Source of the DNA: Verrucomicrobiota bacterium
GTDB lineage: Bacteria; Verrucomicrobiota; Verrucomicrobiia; Opitutales; Opitutaceae
Assembly: GCA_016721945.1 (NCBI GenBank)
Contig: JADKHC010000004.1
Span: 62,001-126,000, forward strand
Length of the DNA: 64,000 nucleotides
Direction: 5' to 3'
Shown here: one piece after another, positions 45,191 through 53,521 of the stretch
Numbering within the stretch: the stretch's first letter is position 1
Layout of the letters: each line of letters opens with the position of its first letter
Position numbers and translations under genes: made by a program
Notes under the pieces: generated by a model
What the model was told of the DNA's origin: nothing
What the model saw: only the letters and a program-made list of their open reading frames with translations
Database searches by the model: none

Positions 45191-45529
45191 GTGAATCTGC
45201 GCCGCGTTATCATAACTTTTTATTTGCTGCTCTTCCTCAGCCTGGCGGCCGGCGCGAGCATTTTTTTCCTGCAAACCCGACGGGAGTACCGGCAGTTGCT
45301 CAAATCCGAGGCTGAAAGCAAGCGACTGCTCGCCGAAGCGCAACTGAAGCTACGCGAGCAACAGCGCATCCTTGATCGCCTGCGCAGCGATCCTGCCTTT
45401 GTCGAAATGGTGATCCGGCGCCGCCTGGGCTACGCGAAACCGGACGAGATGATTTTTCGTTTCGAATCGATGGGCGAACCCGATCTGCGGCGGGAGGAAC
45501 GTCCGCAGGCTCGTAAGCGTGTTCCCTGA
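45191..45529 (+). CDS. Septum formation initiator (FtsB/DivIC-like)
   Basis: 112 residues starting with GTG at 45191 (NLRRVIITFYLLLFL...). One membrane helix (about 6-28) is followed by a short coiled coil (about 30-66) and the typical ending RSDPAFVEMVIRRRLGYAKPDEMIFRFE. FtsB/DivIC proteins connect divisome components across the membrane. The identification is from the helix, coiled coil and the conserved R-x-x-L-G-Y-x-x-P-D/G-E segment. It is divergent from the ExeA-like gene, with 128 bases in between. Confidence 0.85.
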   Translation: MNLRRVIITFYLLLFLSLAAGASIFFLQTRREYRQLLKSEAESKRLLAEAQLKLREQQRILDRLRSDPAFVEMVIRRRLGYAKPDEMIFRFESMGEPDLRREERPQARKRVP

Positions 45530-45604
45530 TTGTGACACGTGATGCCGGAATAATTATTGCTCCATCCCGGCTGCTATTTTCTTAATTACACACTACATCC
45601 AAAC

Positions 45605-47032
45605 ATGGACGCTCCCTCGATTATCCAAGCCTTTCAACGCGCCGGACAAGGCCAGGTCTTTGCCTTCTATGATCAACTCGATCAGGCCGCCCGCGATCGC
45701 CTCTTGTGCGAAGCGGCCGAGATCGATCTCGCCGAGGTGGAGTTGCTCAACCGCACACTGCTGGCCAAGGGCACGGCATCCGTGAATCTCGAAGGGCTCA
45801 ATCCTGCACCGTACGAGCCGCTACCCGAAAATGGTGGCAATGGCTCCGAGTGGGCGCGCGCAAAGGGCGCTGGCGAAGCGGCGTTGCGTGCCGGACGCGT
45901 TGCGGCGTTTGTCGTCGCAGGCGGGCAGGGTACGCGCCTCGGCTACGATGGCCCAAAGGGCACTTTCCCCGTCACACCGATCAAGAAGAAACCGCTATTT
46001 CAGGTATTCGCCGAAAAGATACGCGCGGCCGGACTGCGTTACGGAAAACCGATTCACTGGTTTATCATGACCAGTCACGCGAATCACGAGGCGACCGAGG
46101 CATTTTTCCAGGAAAATAAATTTTTTGGGTTGGATTCCGCAAAGGTGCATTTCTTCCGCCAGGGCCGCATGCCGGCGGTGGATTTCAACGGCAAGATTCT
46201 GCTCGAAACCAAGGGTTCGATCGCGATGAGCCCGGACGGTCACGGCGGCTCTCTCCGCGCTCTCGAACGCAGCGGCGCGCTCGATCTGATGAAGCGCGAG
46301 AACATCGACACGCTGAGTTTCTTCCAGGTCGATAACCCGCTCATCCGCGTCATCGATCCTGCCTTCATCGGTTTCCATCTTTTGCGTGGTTCTGAAATGT
46401 CGAGCAAGACGGTGACCAAGGCGTATCCCGAGGAGAAGGTCGGCCATTTCTGCATCCAGAATGGCAAGCTGATCGTCGTCGAGTACAGCGATCTGCCCAT
46501 GGCCTTGCAGCGCGAAACAGACGCCACCGGCAAACTTCGTTATCTCGCCGGCAGTATCGCGATTCATGCACTGGACCGCGAATTCGTTCGTCGCATGGCG
46601 ACAGGCGGTGAGGGCGTGTCGCTGCCGTTCCACCGCGCCGACAAGAAAATCCCGACGATTGATGCTGCCGGAAATCCGGTGAAGCCCGAGAAGGCCAATG
46701 GTGTAAAATTCGAGATGTTCGTCTTCGACGCACTGCCGTTTTCACGCCAACCAATCGTGATCGAAACGCGTCGCGCCGACGATTTCAGTCCGGTTAAAAA
46801 TGCCGATGGCATCGATTCACCTAAAACCAGTCGTGAGGACCAGATGCGGCAGTTCGCCCGCTGGCTCAAGCTGGCCGGCACGCCAGTCGAAACCGATGCC
46901 ACCGGGCTGCCGAAGATCGAAATCGAGGTGTCACCGCTTTTCGGATACGACGAAGACTCTTTCCTCGACAGCATCGGCAAGCGCTCCCTCAAACGCGAAG
47001 AACTCACCCACGGACCTCTCTCCCTCGAATAA
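45605..47032 (+). CDS. UDPGP-type UDP-sugar pyrophosphorylase
   Basis: 475 residues from the ATG at 45605. The nucleotide-binding signature GGQGTRLGYDGPKGTFPVTP is the UDPGP family (UAP1/UGP) motif. QVDNPLIRVIDPAFIG and VEYSDLPM also fit; the protein resembles the eukaryotic-type UDP-N-acetylglucosamine pyrophosphorylase, but UTP-glucose-1-phosphate activity is also possible. A reading from 45557 adds 16 unlikely residues. The following phosphosugar mutase gene is only 3 bases away, so the two make an operon for sugar-nucleotide synthesis. Confidence 0.87.
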   Translation: MDAPSIIQAFQRAGQGQVFAFYDQLDQAARDRLLCEAAEIDLAEVELLNRTLLAKGTASVNLEGLNPAPYEPLPENGGNGSEWARAKGAGEAALRAGRVAAFVVAGGQGTRLGYDGPKGTFPVTPIKKKPLFQVFAEKIRAAGLRYGKPIHWFIMTSHANHEATEAFFQENKFFGLDSAKVHFFRQGRMPAVDFNGKILLETKGSIAMSPDGHGGSLRALERSGALDLMKRENIDTLSFFQVDNPLIRVIDPAFIGFHLLRGSEMSSKTVTKAYPEEKVGHFCIQNGKLIVVEYSDLPMALQRETDATGKLRYLAGSIAIHALDREFVRRMATGGEGVSLPFHRADKKIPTIDAAGNPVKPEKANGVKFEMFVFDALPFSRQPIVIETRRADDFSPVKNADGIDSPKTSREDQMRQFARWLKLAGTPVETDATGLPKIEIEVSPLFGYDEDSFLDSIGKRSLKREELTHGPLSLE

Positions 47033-47035
47033 GCC

Positions 47036-48997
47036 ATGAACACACTGGAAAAAATTCAAGCCGCAGCCCAAGCCTCACAAATTCTCCCCAGCACCGCCGA
47101 GAATCTTCAATCCTGGCTCAAGGCCGGACTACCTGAATGGGCCTTGGCCAGCATCGATGAGCTGGTTGCTCACCAAGCCTGGGCGGAGCTGAATGACCGT
47201 TTTTATCGGTACCTTGAATTTGGGACCGGTGGCATGCGTGGCCGCACGATCGGCGTTGTCTCCACGAAGGCGGAGACGGGTCAGCTTGGGCCACAGGGCA
47301 CGCCTGAACACGCAGCGGTTGGCTGTAATGTATTGAACGATTTCACTCTTATTCGTGCGACGGTCGGCCTGTTTCGTTATACCCACGATTATCTCGCGAA
47401 AGCGGGACGCGCCGAATTGCCGAAACTCGTCATTGCGCACGATGTCCGCCATTTCTCGCGTCACTTTTGCGAACTCGCCGCGTCCGCTTGGACGAAGCTC
47501 GGCGGTACGGCCTATATTTTCGAAGGCCCGCGCTCGACACCGCAGCTCAGCTTCTCGGTTCGCTATCTCAAAGCGCATGCAGGCGTGGTCATCACCGCCA
47601 GCCACAATCCTCCGCACGATAACGGCTTCAAGGCCTACTTCGAGGACGGTGGTCAGGTAGTGCCGCCGCATGACACCTCCATCGTGGCAGAAGTGAATAA
47701 AGTTTCGCTCGATCAGCTCGGCCAGTTTTTATCCAAGGAGTTGGTTCGGGTAATTACGCTCGGGCGCACGGCCGATGACGCTTATCTCGAGGTCGCAGCT
47801 AAGGCTCTGCTCGATCCTTCAGTTTTCCGAAAAGCGAAAATTAAAATCGCCTTCACAAATATCCACGGTACGGGTGGCGTGGCCTCGGTCCCGCTGCTGC
47901 TGCATGCCGGTGCGGAGGTTCACGAGGTTTCTGAGCAAGTGGCCTTCGATCCCCGTTTCCCCACGGTAAAATCGCCGAACCCGGAGAATGCCGAAGCTCT
48001 GTCCAAAGCTGTCGCGCTGGCCGAGGCCAACGGACTCGATCTGGTCGTTGCGACCGATCCCGACTGCGATCGCATGGGCTGCGCCGTGCGTAATCGTGAA
48101 GGCAAAATGGAGCTGCTCACGGGCAATCAGATTGGCGCCATGCTGGCCGAGTATCGCATTAGCAAATACAAGGAGCTGGGCTGGATTCCCAAGGACGGCG
48201 TGGCTTCCGCTGTTTTGATCAAAACATTTGTTACTTCGCCCTTGCAGGACGCCATCGGACGCGGCCACGGCGTGAAGGTCATCAACACGCTGACGGGTTT
48301 CAAGTGGATCGCGGCCAAGATTCGCGGCTATGAGGAACAGTTGAAGGCAAAGCTACTCGCCGATAAAGGTATCGCCATCGATTACGATGCCACGCCGTTC
48401 GAGAGCCGCGCGAAGTTGCTCCAGGACTACAGCACGTTCTATCTGTTCGGTGGTGAAGAGAGCTACGGCTACCTCGGTAATGACTACGTCCGCGATAAAG
48501 ACGGAAATGCCGCCTGTCTGATGTTTGCCGAACTATGCGCTTGGGTGAAAAGCCGTGGCATGGCCGTGACCGAGTATCTCGACGACATCTACCTGCGCTA
48601 CGGCTTCTACCTCGAAGGCGTGATCAATATTTATTACGAGGGCGCGTCCGGTGCAGCCAAGATCAAGCGCATCCTCGACACCTACCGCTCGGCGCCGCCC
48701 AAGATTTTTGGCGATGTGGCGGTGACGAAATTTCAGGATTTTGGCCGCGAGCAGGTCTTCGATGCTGATGGCGAAAAGATTCCTTCGCAGGACTTGTACT
48801 TTGTAACGCTGGCAAATGGTTATAGTTTCGCGGCGCGTGGCAGCGGCACCGAGCCGAAGATGAAGTTCTATCTCTTCGCTCACGCCAAAGCCGCGAGTGC
48901 GGCCGAACTCAAGACGGTCAAGGCGCAGGTCAAGACCGAGCTGGATCGTGTCCGCGCGCTGATCGAGGCCGAAGCCAAGACCCGCGCCGAGGGTTAA
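47036..48997 (+). CDS. Phosphosugar mutase (phosphoglucomutase/phosphomannomutase)
   Basis: 653 residues. The alpha-D-phosphohexomutase family motifs are complete: catalytic Ser in VITASHNPPHDNGFKAYF, the metal loop TDPDCDRMG, the sugar loop GGEESYGY and the phosphate loop RGSGTEPKMK. It interconverts sugar 1- and 6-phosphates, supplying the neighbouring UDP-sugar pyrophosphorylase. The protein is about 70 residues longer than the common PgcA type. It is followed by a bidirectional terminator. Confidence 0.9.
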   Translation: MNTLEKIQAAAQASQILPSTAENLQSWLKAGLPEWALASIDELVAHQAWAELNDRFYRYLEFGTGGMRGRTIGVVSTKAETGQLGPQGTPEHAAVGCNVLNDFTLIRATVGLFRYTHDYLAKAGRAELPKLVIAHDVRHFSRHFCELAASAWTKLGGTAYIFEGPRSTPQLSFSVRYLKAHAGVVITASHNPPHDNGFKAYFEDGGQVVPPHDTSIVAEVNKVSLDQLGQFLSKELVRVITLGRTADDAYLEVAAKALLDPSVFRKAKIKIAFTNIHGTGGVASVPLLLHAGAEVHEVSEQVAFDPRFPTVKSPNPENAEALSKAVALAEANGLDLVVATDPDCDRMGCAVRNREGKMELLTGNQIGAMLAEYRISKYKELGWIPKDGVASAVLIKTFVTSPLQDAIGRGHGVKVINTLTGFKWIAAKIRGYEEQLKAKLLADKGIAIDYDATPFESRAKLLQDYSTFYLFGGEESYGYLGNDYVRDKDGNAACLMFAELCAWVKSRGMAVTEYLDDIYLRYGFYLEGVINIYYEGASGAAKIKRILDTYRSAPPKIFGDVAVTKFQDFGREQVFDADGEKIPSQDLYFVTLANGYSFAARGSGTEPKMKFYLFAHAKAASAAELKTVKAQVKTELDRVRALIEAEAKTRAEG

Positions 48998-49027
48998 GCC
49001 TCGCGCCACAGACAGTGCCTGCGGTAA

Positions 49028-49064
49028 AGTCGAGCGCATTGAGTTCAATGCGCTCTGACTTTTT
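49028..49064. terminator. Bidirectional terminator between mutase and double-receiver gene
   Basis: A strong hairpin with 11-bp stem GAGCGCATTGA (49032-49042) and TCAATGCGCTC (49045-49055), extended by AGTC (49028-49031) pairing GACT (49057-49060), ends in TTTTT (49060-49064). The double-receiver stop codon (49063-49065) overlaps the T tract, so it could serve both convergent genes. Confidence 0.85.
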
Positions 49065-49920
49065 ATACGCTGGGCGTTGGTTGTAGCTGTGAGGGCGGTT
49101 CGATGATGTCGCTCGCAGGCGTCTGATTAACTTCGATGCCGGCGGCCTGGAGGAGCGTAACCTTTACTTTGGCTTCATCAAAGGGTTTGAGCAGGTAGCC
49201 GGCGATGCTGAGCTGGGCGAGGGCGCGCACTTGCTCGCGGTCGTGATCGCTGGAAACGACGACCACGCGGAGCTTTCTCAGGTTTACGTCCTCGCGAACA
49301 CGCTGGATGAAGGCGAAGCCGTCGAGCTTGGGCATGCGCAAATCGACCATGAGCAAATCGGGTCTTAGCCCGGCATGCAGCTTGTCGAGTGCATCTTGGC
49401 CGTCGATGGCTTGGATGAGTTCCCAGCCAGGTTGTCGTTTAAAGATTTCCTTTAAAGCGGCGCGCTCGGTGGCGTTGTCGTCGGCGATGAGGGCGGTGCG
49501 GACGAGGAGATTTTTCGAAACGAGTGCAGGATTGGCGGCAACACTCGCGAGAACCGGCCGGAGCGTGGCGAGGGTTTTTTCCGCGCTGTAGGGCTTGAGG
49601 ATGTAGCCGGAGATTTTTAATTTCGCGAGGGCAACAATTGTGTCTTTGTCGCGGTTGCTGGAGGTGACGACAACTTTGATGTCACGCAGGAGCGGATCGC
49701 GTCGCATACGCTGGAGCATTTCCAGGCCGTCCAGTTTGGGCATGCGTAAATCGAGTAGACAGACGTCAGGATGGAATCGATCACACAGCAAATCCATGGC
49801 TTCCTGGCCGTCCTTGGCCTCGGTGATGTCCCAGCCGGGTTCGGCTCGAAGGATCTCACGCAGGGCAATGCGCTCGGTCTCTTGATCTTCAGCGATCAAA
49901 ATACGTTTGGTCACATTCAT
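49063..49920 (-). CDS. Double receiver-domain response regulator
   Basis: 285 residues made of two receiver domains. The first (about 5-125) has ILIAEDQE and the phospho-acceptor in VCLLDLRMPKLDG; the second (about 143-260) has LLMVDLRMPKLDGFAF. Both keep the usual acidic pocket, Asp and Lys (SGYILKPY, AGYLLKPF). There is no output domain. The gene overlaps the hybrid kinase gene by 4 bases (ATGA), so it is almost surely cotranscribed and likely receives phosphate from that kinase or its Hpt domain. Confidence 0.9.
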   Translation of the reverse strand: MNVTKRILIAEDQETERIALREILRAEPGWDITEAKDGQEAMDLLCDRFHPDVCLLDLRMPKLDGLEMLQRMRRDPLLRDIKVVVTSSNRDKDTIVALAKLKISGYILKPYSAEKTLATLRPVLASVAANPALVSKNLLVRTALIADDNATERAALKEIFKRQPGWELIQAIDGQDALDKLHAGLRPDLLMVDLRMPKLDGFAFIQRVREDVNLRKLRVVVVSSDHDREQVRALAQLSIAGYLLKPFDEAKVKVTLLQAAGIEVNQTPASDIIEPPSQLQPTPSV

Positions 49921-52900
49921 GTTAATGAGGAGGCTTTGGCAGCTTGTTGTTGGTTAAGTAAAGTGGCGAATTCTTTTTCTGCGAGAGCAAGGAGGCCTGT
50001 GATTTCGGCGAGTTGGCCGTCGTCTGCGAGCTGTTCCATTTTCGCGCCGAGTGCGGAGAGTTCGCCTGCTTGCACGTAACGCGAAGTGCTTTTTAGGGAA
50101 TGGGCGGCGCGGGCGAGAGTGGTGGCGTCCGGTGGATCGAGGGCCAGGCGAATCTCGGCCAGTCGCACGGGGGTATCGGCGAAGTATTGCGCGGCGATGC
50201 GCGCGATCGCTTCGGGTGGGAGTTGACTGGTTGGGTCAGTGGGTTGGTTTTGGCTATCCTCGCCGATGATGGCGAATAGTTCGGCTTCGCTCAGGCCATC
50301 GGGAGCAGCCATGGCAGTCGGTGGCGGAGCCGCGTGAACGAGGTTGATGCGGGGCGCTTCCGGCATGGGAGGGAGCACGCACCCTTTATTCTCCAGAAGG
50401 GTGATTACGCGGTCGAACGCGGCATAGAGCTCGGTTTCACGGAGCGGTTTGGTGAGGTAGTCGTTCATGCCCGCAGCGAGACAACGTTCACGATAACCGG
50501 AGGTGGCGTTGGCGGTGTTGGCAATGATGTACACCTGGTGATCGATCACGTTTGAGGCCGGGTCGCGTATAAACTGCGTGGCCTGAAAACCGTCCATCAC
50601 GGGCATGCGATTGTCCATCAGGATAACGGCGGCGCGATTACGGGAAAGCCATTCCACGGCTTGTTTTCCGTTTTCGACGAACTCGATCGTATGCCCCATT
50701 TGCGTCACGAGAAATTCTGCGGCGACTTGATTGGTGGCATCGTCTTCGGCACAGAGGACATGCAGGCGGGCTCGATGTTTTGGCAACGCGGTCGTGTCCT
50801 GAGTTGACCGGGTACCGTTTTTTTGGAGGTCACTGACTGCACCTTCGAGCAGGCTCGCGTTAAAGGTGAAAGTTGTGCCGGAGCCCGGTGTGCTTTCTAC
50901 AGTCACATTTCCGCCCATCTGGTCAGCCAGACTTTTGACAATGGAGAGTCCGAGGCCGGTGCCACCGAATTTGCGGGTGGTCGAGACGTCGGCTTGCTCA
51001 AACCGGGTGAAGAGACGCGTGAGCTGTTCGGCCGTCATGCCGATGCCTGTATCCTTAACACTGATACAGAGGTTGATGCGGCCTGGGGCAGTTTTAGTTG
51101 CGGCGATGGATGTTTTTATACGACCGCGGCTGGTGAATTTCAGAGCATTGCTCAGGAGATTGGCCAGGACCTGGCGGAGTCGGGTGGGGTCACCATGCAG
51201 CACTTCGGGTAAGTTGGGATCAAGGGTCCAAGTGAGAGTAATGCCTTTGGCCTCGGCCCTGACGCGCATGGGTTCGAGCACGCGACTGAACTGGATGGCG
51301 GGTTCGAACGGAATGGTTTCAAGGGTCAGCTTGCCTGCCTCGACCTTGGCGGCGTCGAGAACTTCGTCGAGGATACTGAGCAGTGTTTCGGCATTTTCGT
51401 GAGCGAGATCGGTATACAGTTGCTGCTCTGGTGTCATTGGTTGCTTGCGCAGGACGTTGAGCATGCCGATGACCCCGCCGAGCGGTGTGCGGATTTCGTG
51501 GCTCATAACGGCCAGAAATTCACTCTTTGCCTTGGTTGCGGTTTCGGCGGCTTCTTTGGCGGCGAGCAGGTCTTTTTCCGTTTCTTTGAGATCGCTGATA
51601 TCGACACTGATCGCGACCACCGAACGAACTTCGCGTTTTTCGTCGAGGACGGGTGTGAGGGCGACGCGCCAGATGATGGTGACGCCGTCAGGCCTGAAAT
51701 ATTCCGCTTCGAACATGGTGGAGTGCCCCGTGAGCGTGAAGACGAGGGAGTCCTGTACCATTTTCTGCATGTGAGCCGGCCAGATTGCGACAAAGGGCCG
51801 ACCTTCGATTTCATCTCGTCGGCGATCGAGTGCGTTGAGTCCGTTTTGGTTGACGGCGAGGCAACGGCCCTGCGAATCGATCATCTGCACACAATTGGGC
51901 GAACCTTCCACCAGGCTGCTGTTGCGTTGTTCGGAGCCGGTGAGTTCGGCAAGGGTTTCGTGAATGCGCTCCTGCGTGTAGGAAAACGTGAGCAGCAGCA
52001 GCGAAATCAGGAGCATGATGAGTAGAACAGGCAGGCGTGCGGCTCGCAGTTCGCCGTTCCAAGCTGTGGCGCGGATATCTACGTCGGCAGTGACCCAGCG
52101 CTGATCGACTCCGATTGCGCCCAGCGGAACCGAGGCCGAAACCCACGCGCCCCAGCGGTCGGTCAACGGCCCGATAACAAATGGTTCGTGTTTTGCCACC
52201 GCTTGTAGGTAGTCCTCATCGGCTTCGTCATAGGGCTGGCCGGGAGGAGAGTAGTCGGGCGAGTCTGGCTTTTCGGAATCAGCCAGGAAAAAAGCTTTCC
52301 CATCTTTGAAACCGGTTAGCAGCACAAAGCGCATGTCTTGATTTGATGCGACCAAAGCGATCAAGCGCCTTTTCAATTCCTGATAGTCTTGGTTAGTCAG
52401 ATCCGCTTCGCCCCACTGGAGACTTGTCACGTGCTCCGGGGGAATGGAGGCGGCGATCAAACGTGTCTGCCGCAGGACCTCGCTCCGCATGTCGGAGTCT
52501 TTAATGGTCACAGCGTGCTCGGCCGAAAACCATCCGATAGCGACAACTGCGATAAAGACCAAGAGTTGTAGGGTGCGTTTACGCGACCAGTACCGTGAGC
52601 TCTGTTTCAGTAGCTTCGCATGATGGAGCAGCGAGTAGTGAAGTCCCACGACCCAGCAGGTGATTGCCGAGAGGACAACGCAGAACAGTTCTGCGGCGAG
52701 CACCCATGGGGATGGTCCTGCTCCCGGCTCCGGAGGTTGCAGCGAAAATAATAAAGATTGTTCCGCGAACGCACCCATCGCGATCGAGTACGCACCGATC
52801 GCCAGACCGGCCAGTCGGAGACGACGAGCCTCGTCTGCGCATCTGGCCTTTTTGGCCCTGACAAAAAAAGCAACGCTCCCGAGCACTGCGCCCAGAAGAC

Positions 52901-53291
52901 CGAAAGAGGGAAAGACCCAGATCAGAAACTCCGGTCCGCCATAAATAATCCCAATGGCCGCCACGCCTAGCGGAAGGAGGTGCACCCTGCGCCGTACCGA
53001 CATGCGGCCCATGCCGAGCAGTTTTCGGCGGGCAAATTGAACCAGGCAAAAGAACGAACCAATAAAAAGAACTCCGCGCACGGTTTGCAGGACTGGCGTA
53101 TCGCCCAGATCGCAGGTCACGCCTTTTAACCAGACAAAACCGGCAAGAATTGCGCCAAAAAGAGCCAGCCAAGACCAGGCACGCTTGTTTTCAAGATGCG
53201 ACAAACCCCACGCTGAGCTCGCGAGAAGAGCCAGCGCGATACCGTGCAGAAAATACACGAAATCGAGGCGTAGTTCGAAAAAACCGGGCAT
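49917..53291 (-). CDS. Hybrid sensor histidine kinase with receiver and Hpt domains
   Basis: 1124 residues. An N-terminal multi-helix membrane part (about 1-250), an extracytoplasmic sensor segment (about 275-430), a further helix, a PAS domain (about 470-595), HisKA (FLAVMSHEIRTPLGGVIGML), HATPase (NLLSNALKF, GTGLGLSIVKSL), a receiver (about 870-990, VILMDNRMPVMDGFQATQ) and an Hpt domain (about 1030-1115, ARAAHSLKSTSRYVQAG) follow in order. This gives a full internal phosphorelay. Ligand unknown. It overlaps the double-receiver gene by 4 bases. Start is the ATG at 53291. Confidence 0.92.
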   Translation of the reverse strand: MPGFFELRLDFVYFLHGIALALLASSAWGLSHLENKRAWSWLALFGAILAGFVWLKGVTCDLGDTPVLQTVRGVLFIGSFFCLVQFARRKLLGMGRMSVRRRVHLLPLGVAAIGIIYGGPEFLIWVFPSFGLLGAVLGSVAFFVRAKKARCADEARRLRLAGLAIGAYSIAMGAFAEQSLLFSLQPPEPGAGPSPWVLAAELFCVVLSAITCWVVGLHYSLLHHAKLLKQSSRYWSRKRTLQLLVFIAVVAIGWFSAEHAVTIKDSDMRSEVLRQTRLIAASIPPEHVTSLQWGEADLTNQDYQELKRRLIALVASNQDMRFVLLTGFKDGKAFFLADSEKPDSPDYSPPGQPYDEADEDYLQAVAKHEPFVIGPLTDRWGAWVSASVPLGAIGVDQRWVTADVDIRATAWNGELRAARLPVLLIMLLISLLLLTFSYTQERIHETLAELTGSEQRNSSLVEGSPNCVQMIDSQGRCLAVNQNGLNALDRRRDEIEGRPFVAIWPAHMQKMVQDSLVFTLTGHSTMFEAEYFRPDGVTIIWRVALTPVLDEKREVRSVVAISVDISDLKETEKDLLAAKEAAETATKAKSEFLAVMSHEIRTPLGGVIGMLNVLRKQPMTPEQQLYTDLAHENAETLLSILDEVLDAAKVEAGKLTLETIPFEPAIQFSRVLEPMRVRAEAKGITLTWTLDPNLPEVLHGDPTRLRQVLANLLSNALKFTSRGRIKTSIAATKTAPGRINLCISVKDTGIGMTAEQLTRLFTRFEQADVSTTRKFGGTGLGLSIVKSLADQMGGNVTVESTPGSGTTFTFNASLLEGAVSDLQKNGTRSTQDTTALPKHRARLHVLCAEDDATNQVAAEFLVTQMGHTIEFVENGKQAVEWLSRNRAAVILMDNRMPVMDGFQATQFIRDPASNVIDHQVYIIANTANATSGYRERCLAAGMNDYLTKPLRETELYAAFDRVITLLENKGCVLPPMPEAPRINLVHAAPPPTAMAAPDGLSEAELFAIIGEDSQNQPTDPTSQLPPEAIARIAAQYFADTPVRLAEIRLALDPPDATTLARAAHSLKSTSRYVQAGELSALGAKMEQLADDGQLAEITGLLALAEKEFATLLNQQQAAKASSLT

Positions 53292-53463
53292 GAGTTGCGA
53301 GTCCTACCGGCACGATGCGCTGAATATGCACAGTGCCAGCCAGATCCGTTGTTTCCTATAACGGCCCAAGTGCTGGCGAGTTGAGGCCAATGGCCTCGGT
53401 TTTTACGGCTTAAGTCAGCCCGCCTGGAGCCGATATTTCCCCATGGCCCCATGAAGCGGTGCC

Positions 53464-53497
53464 AATAAAAAACCCGCGCCGGGTCTGGAGCGGGTTT
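53464..53497 (-). terminator. Intrinsic terminator of the pyruvate dehydrogenase operon
   Basis: AAACCCGC (53470-53477) and GCGGGTTT (53490-53497) pair around a 12-base loop; read on the minus strand the stem is followed by a T tract. It starts about 25 bases after the E2 stop at 53522. Confidence 0.8.
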
Positions 53498-53521
53498 CGT
53501 GTAATGAATGAGACGCTGAGG

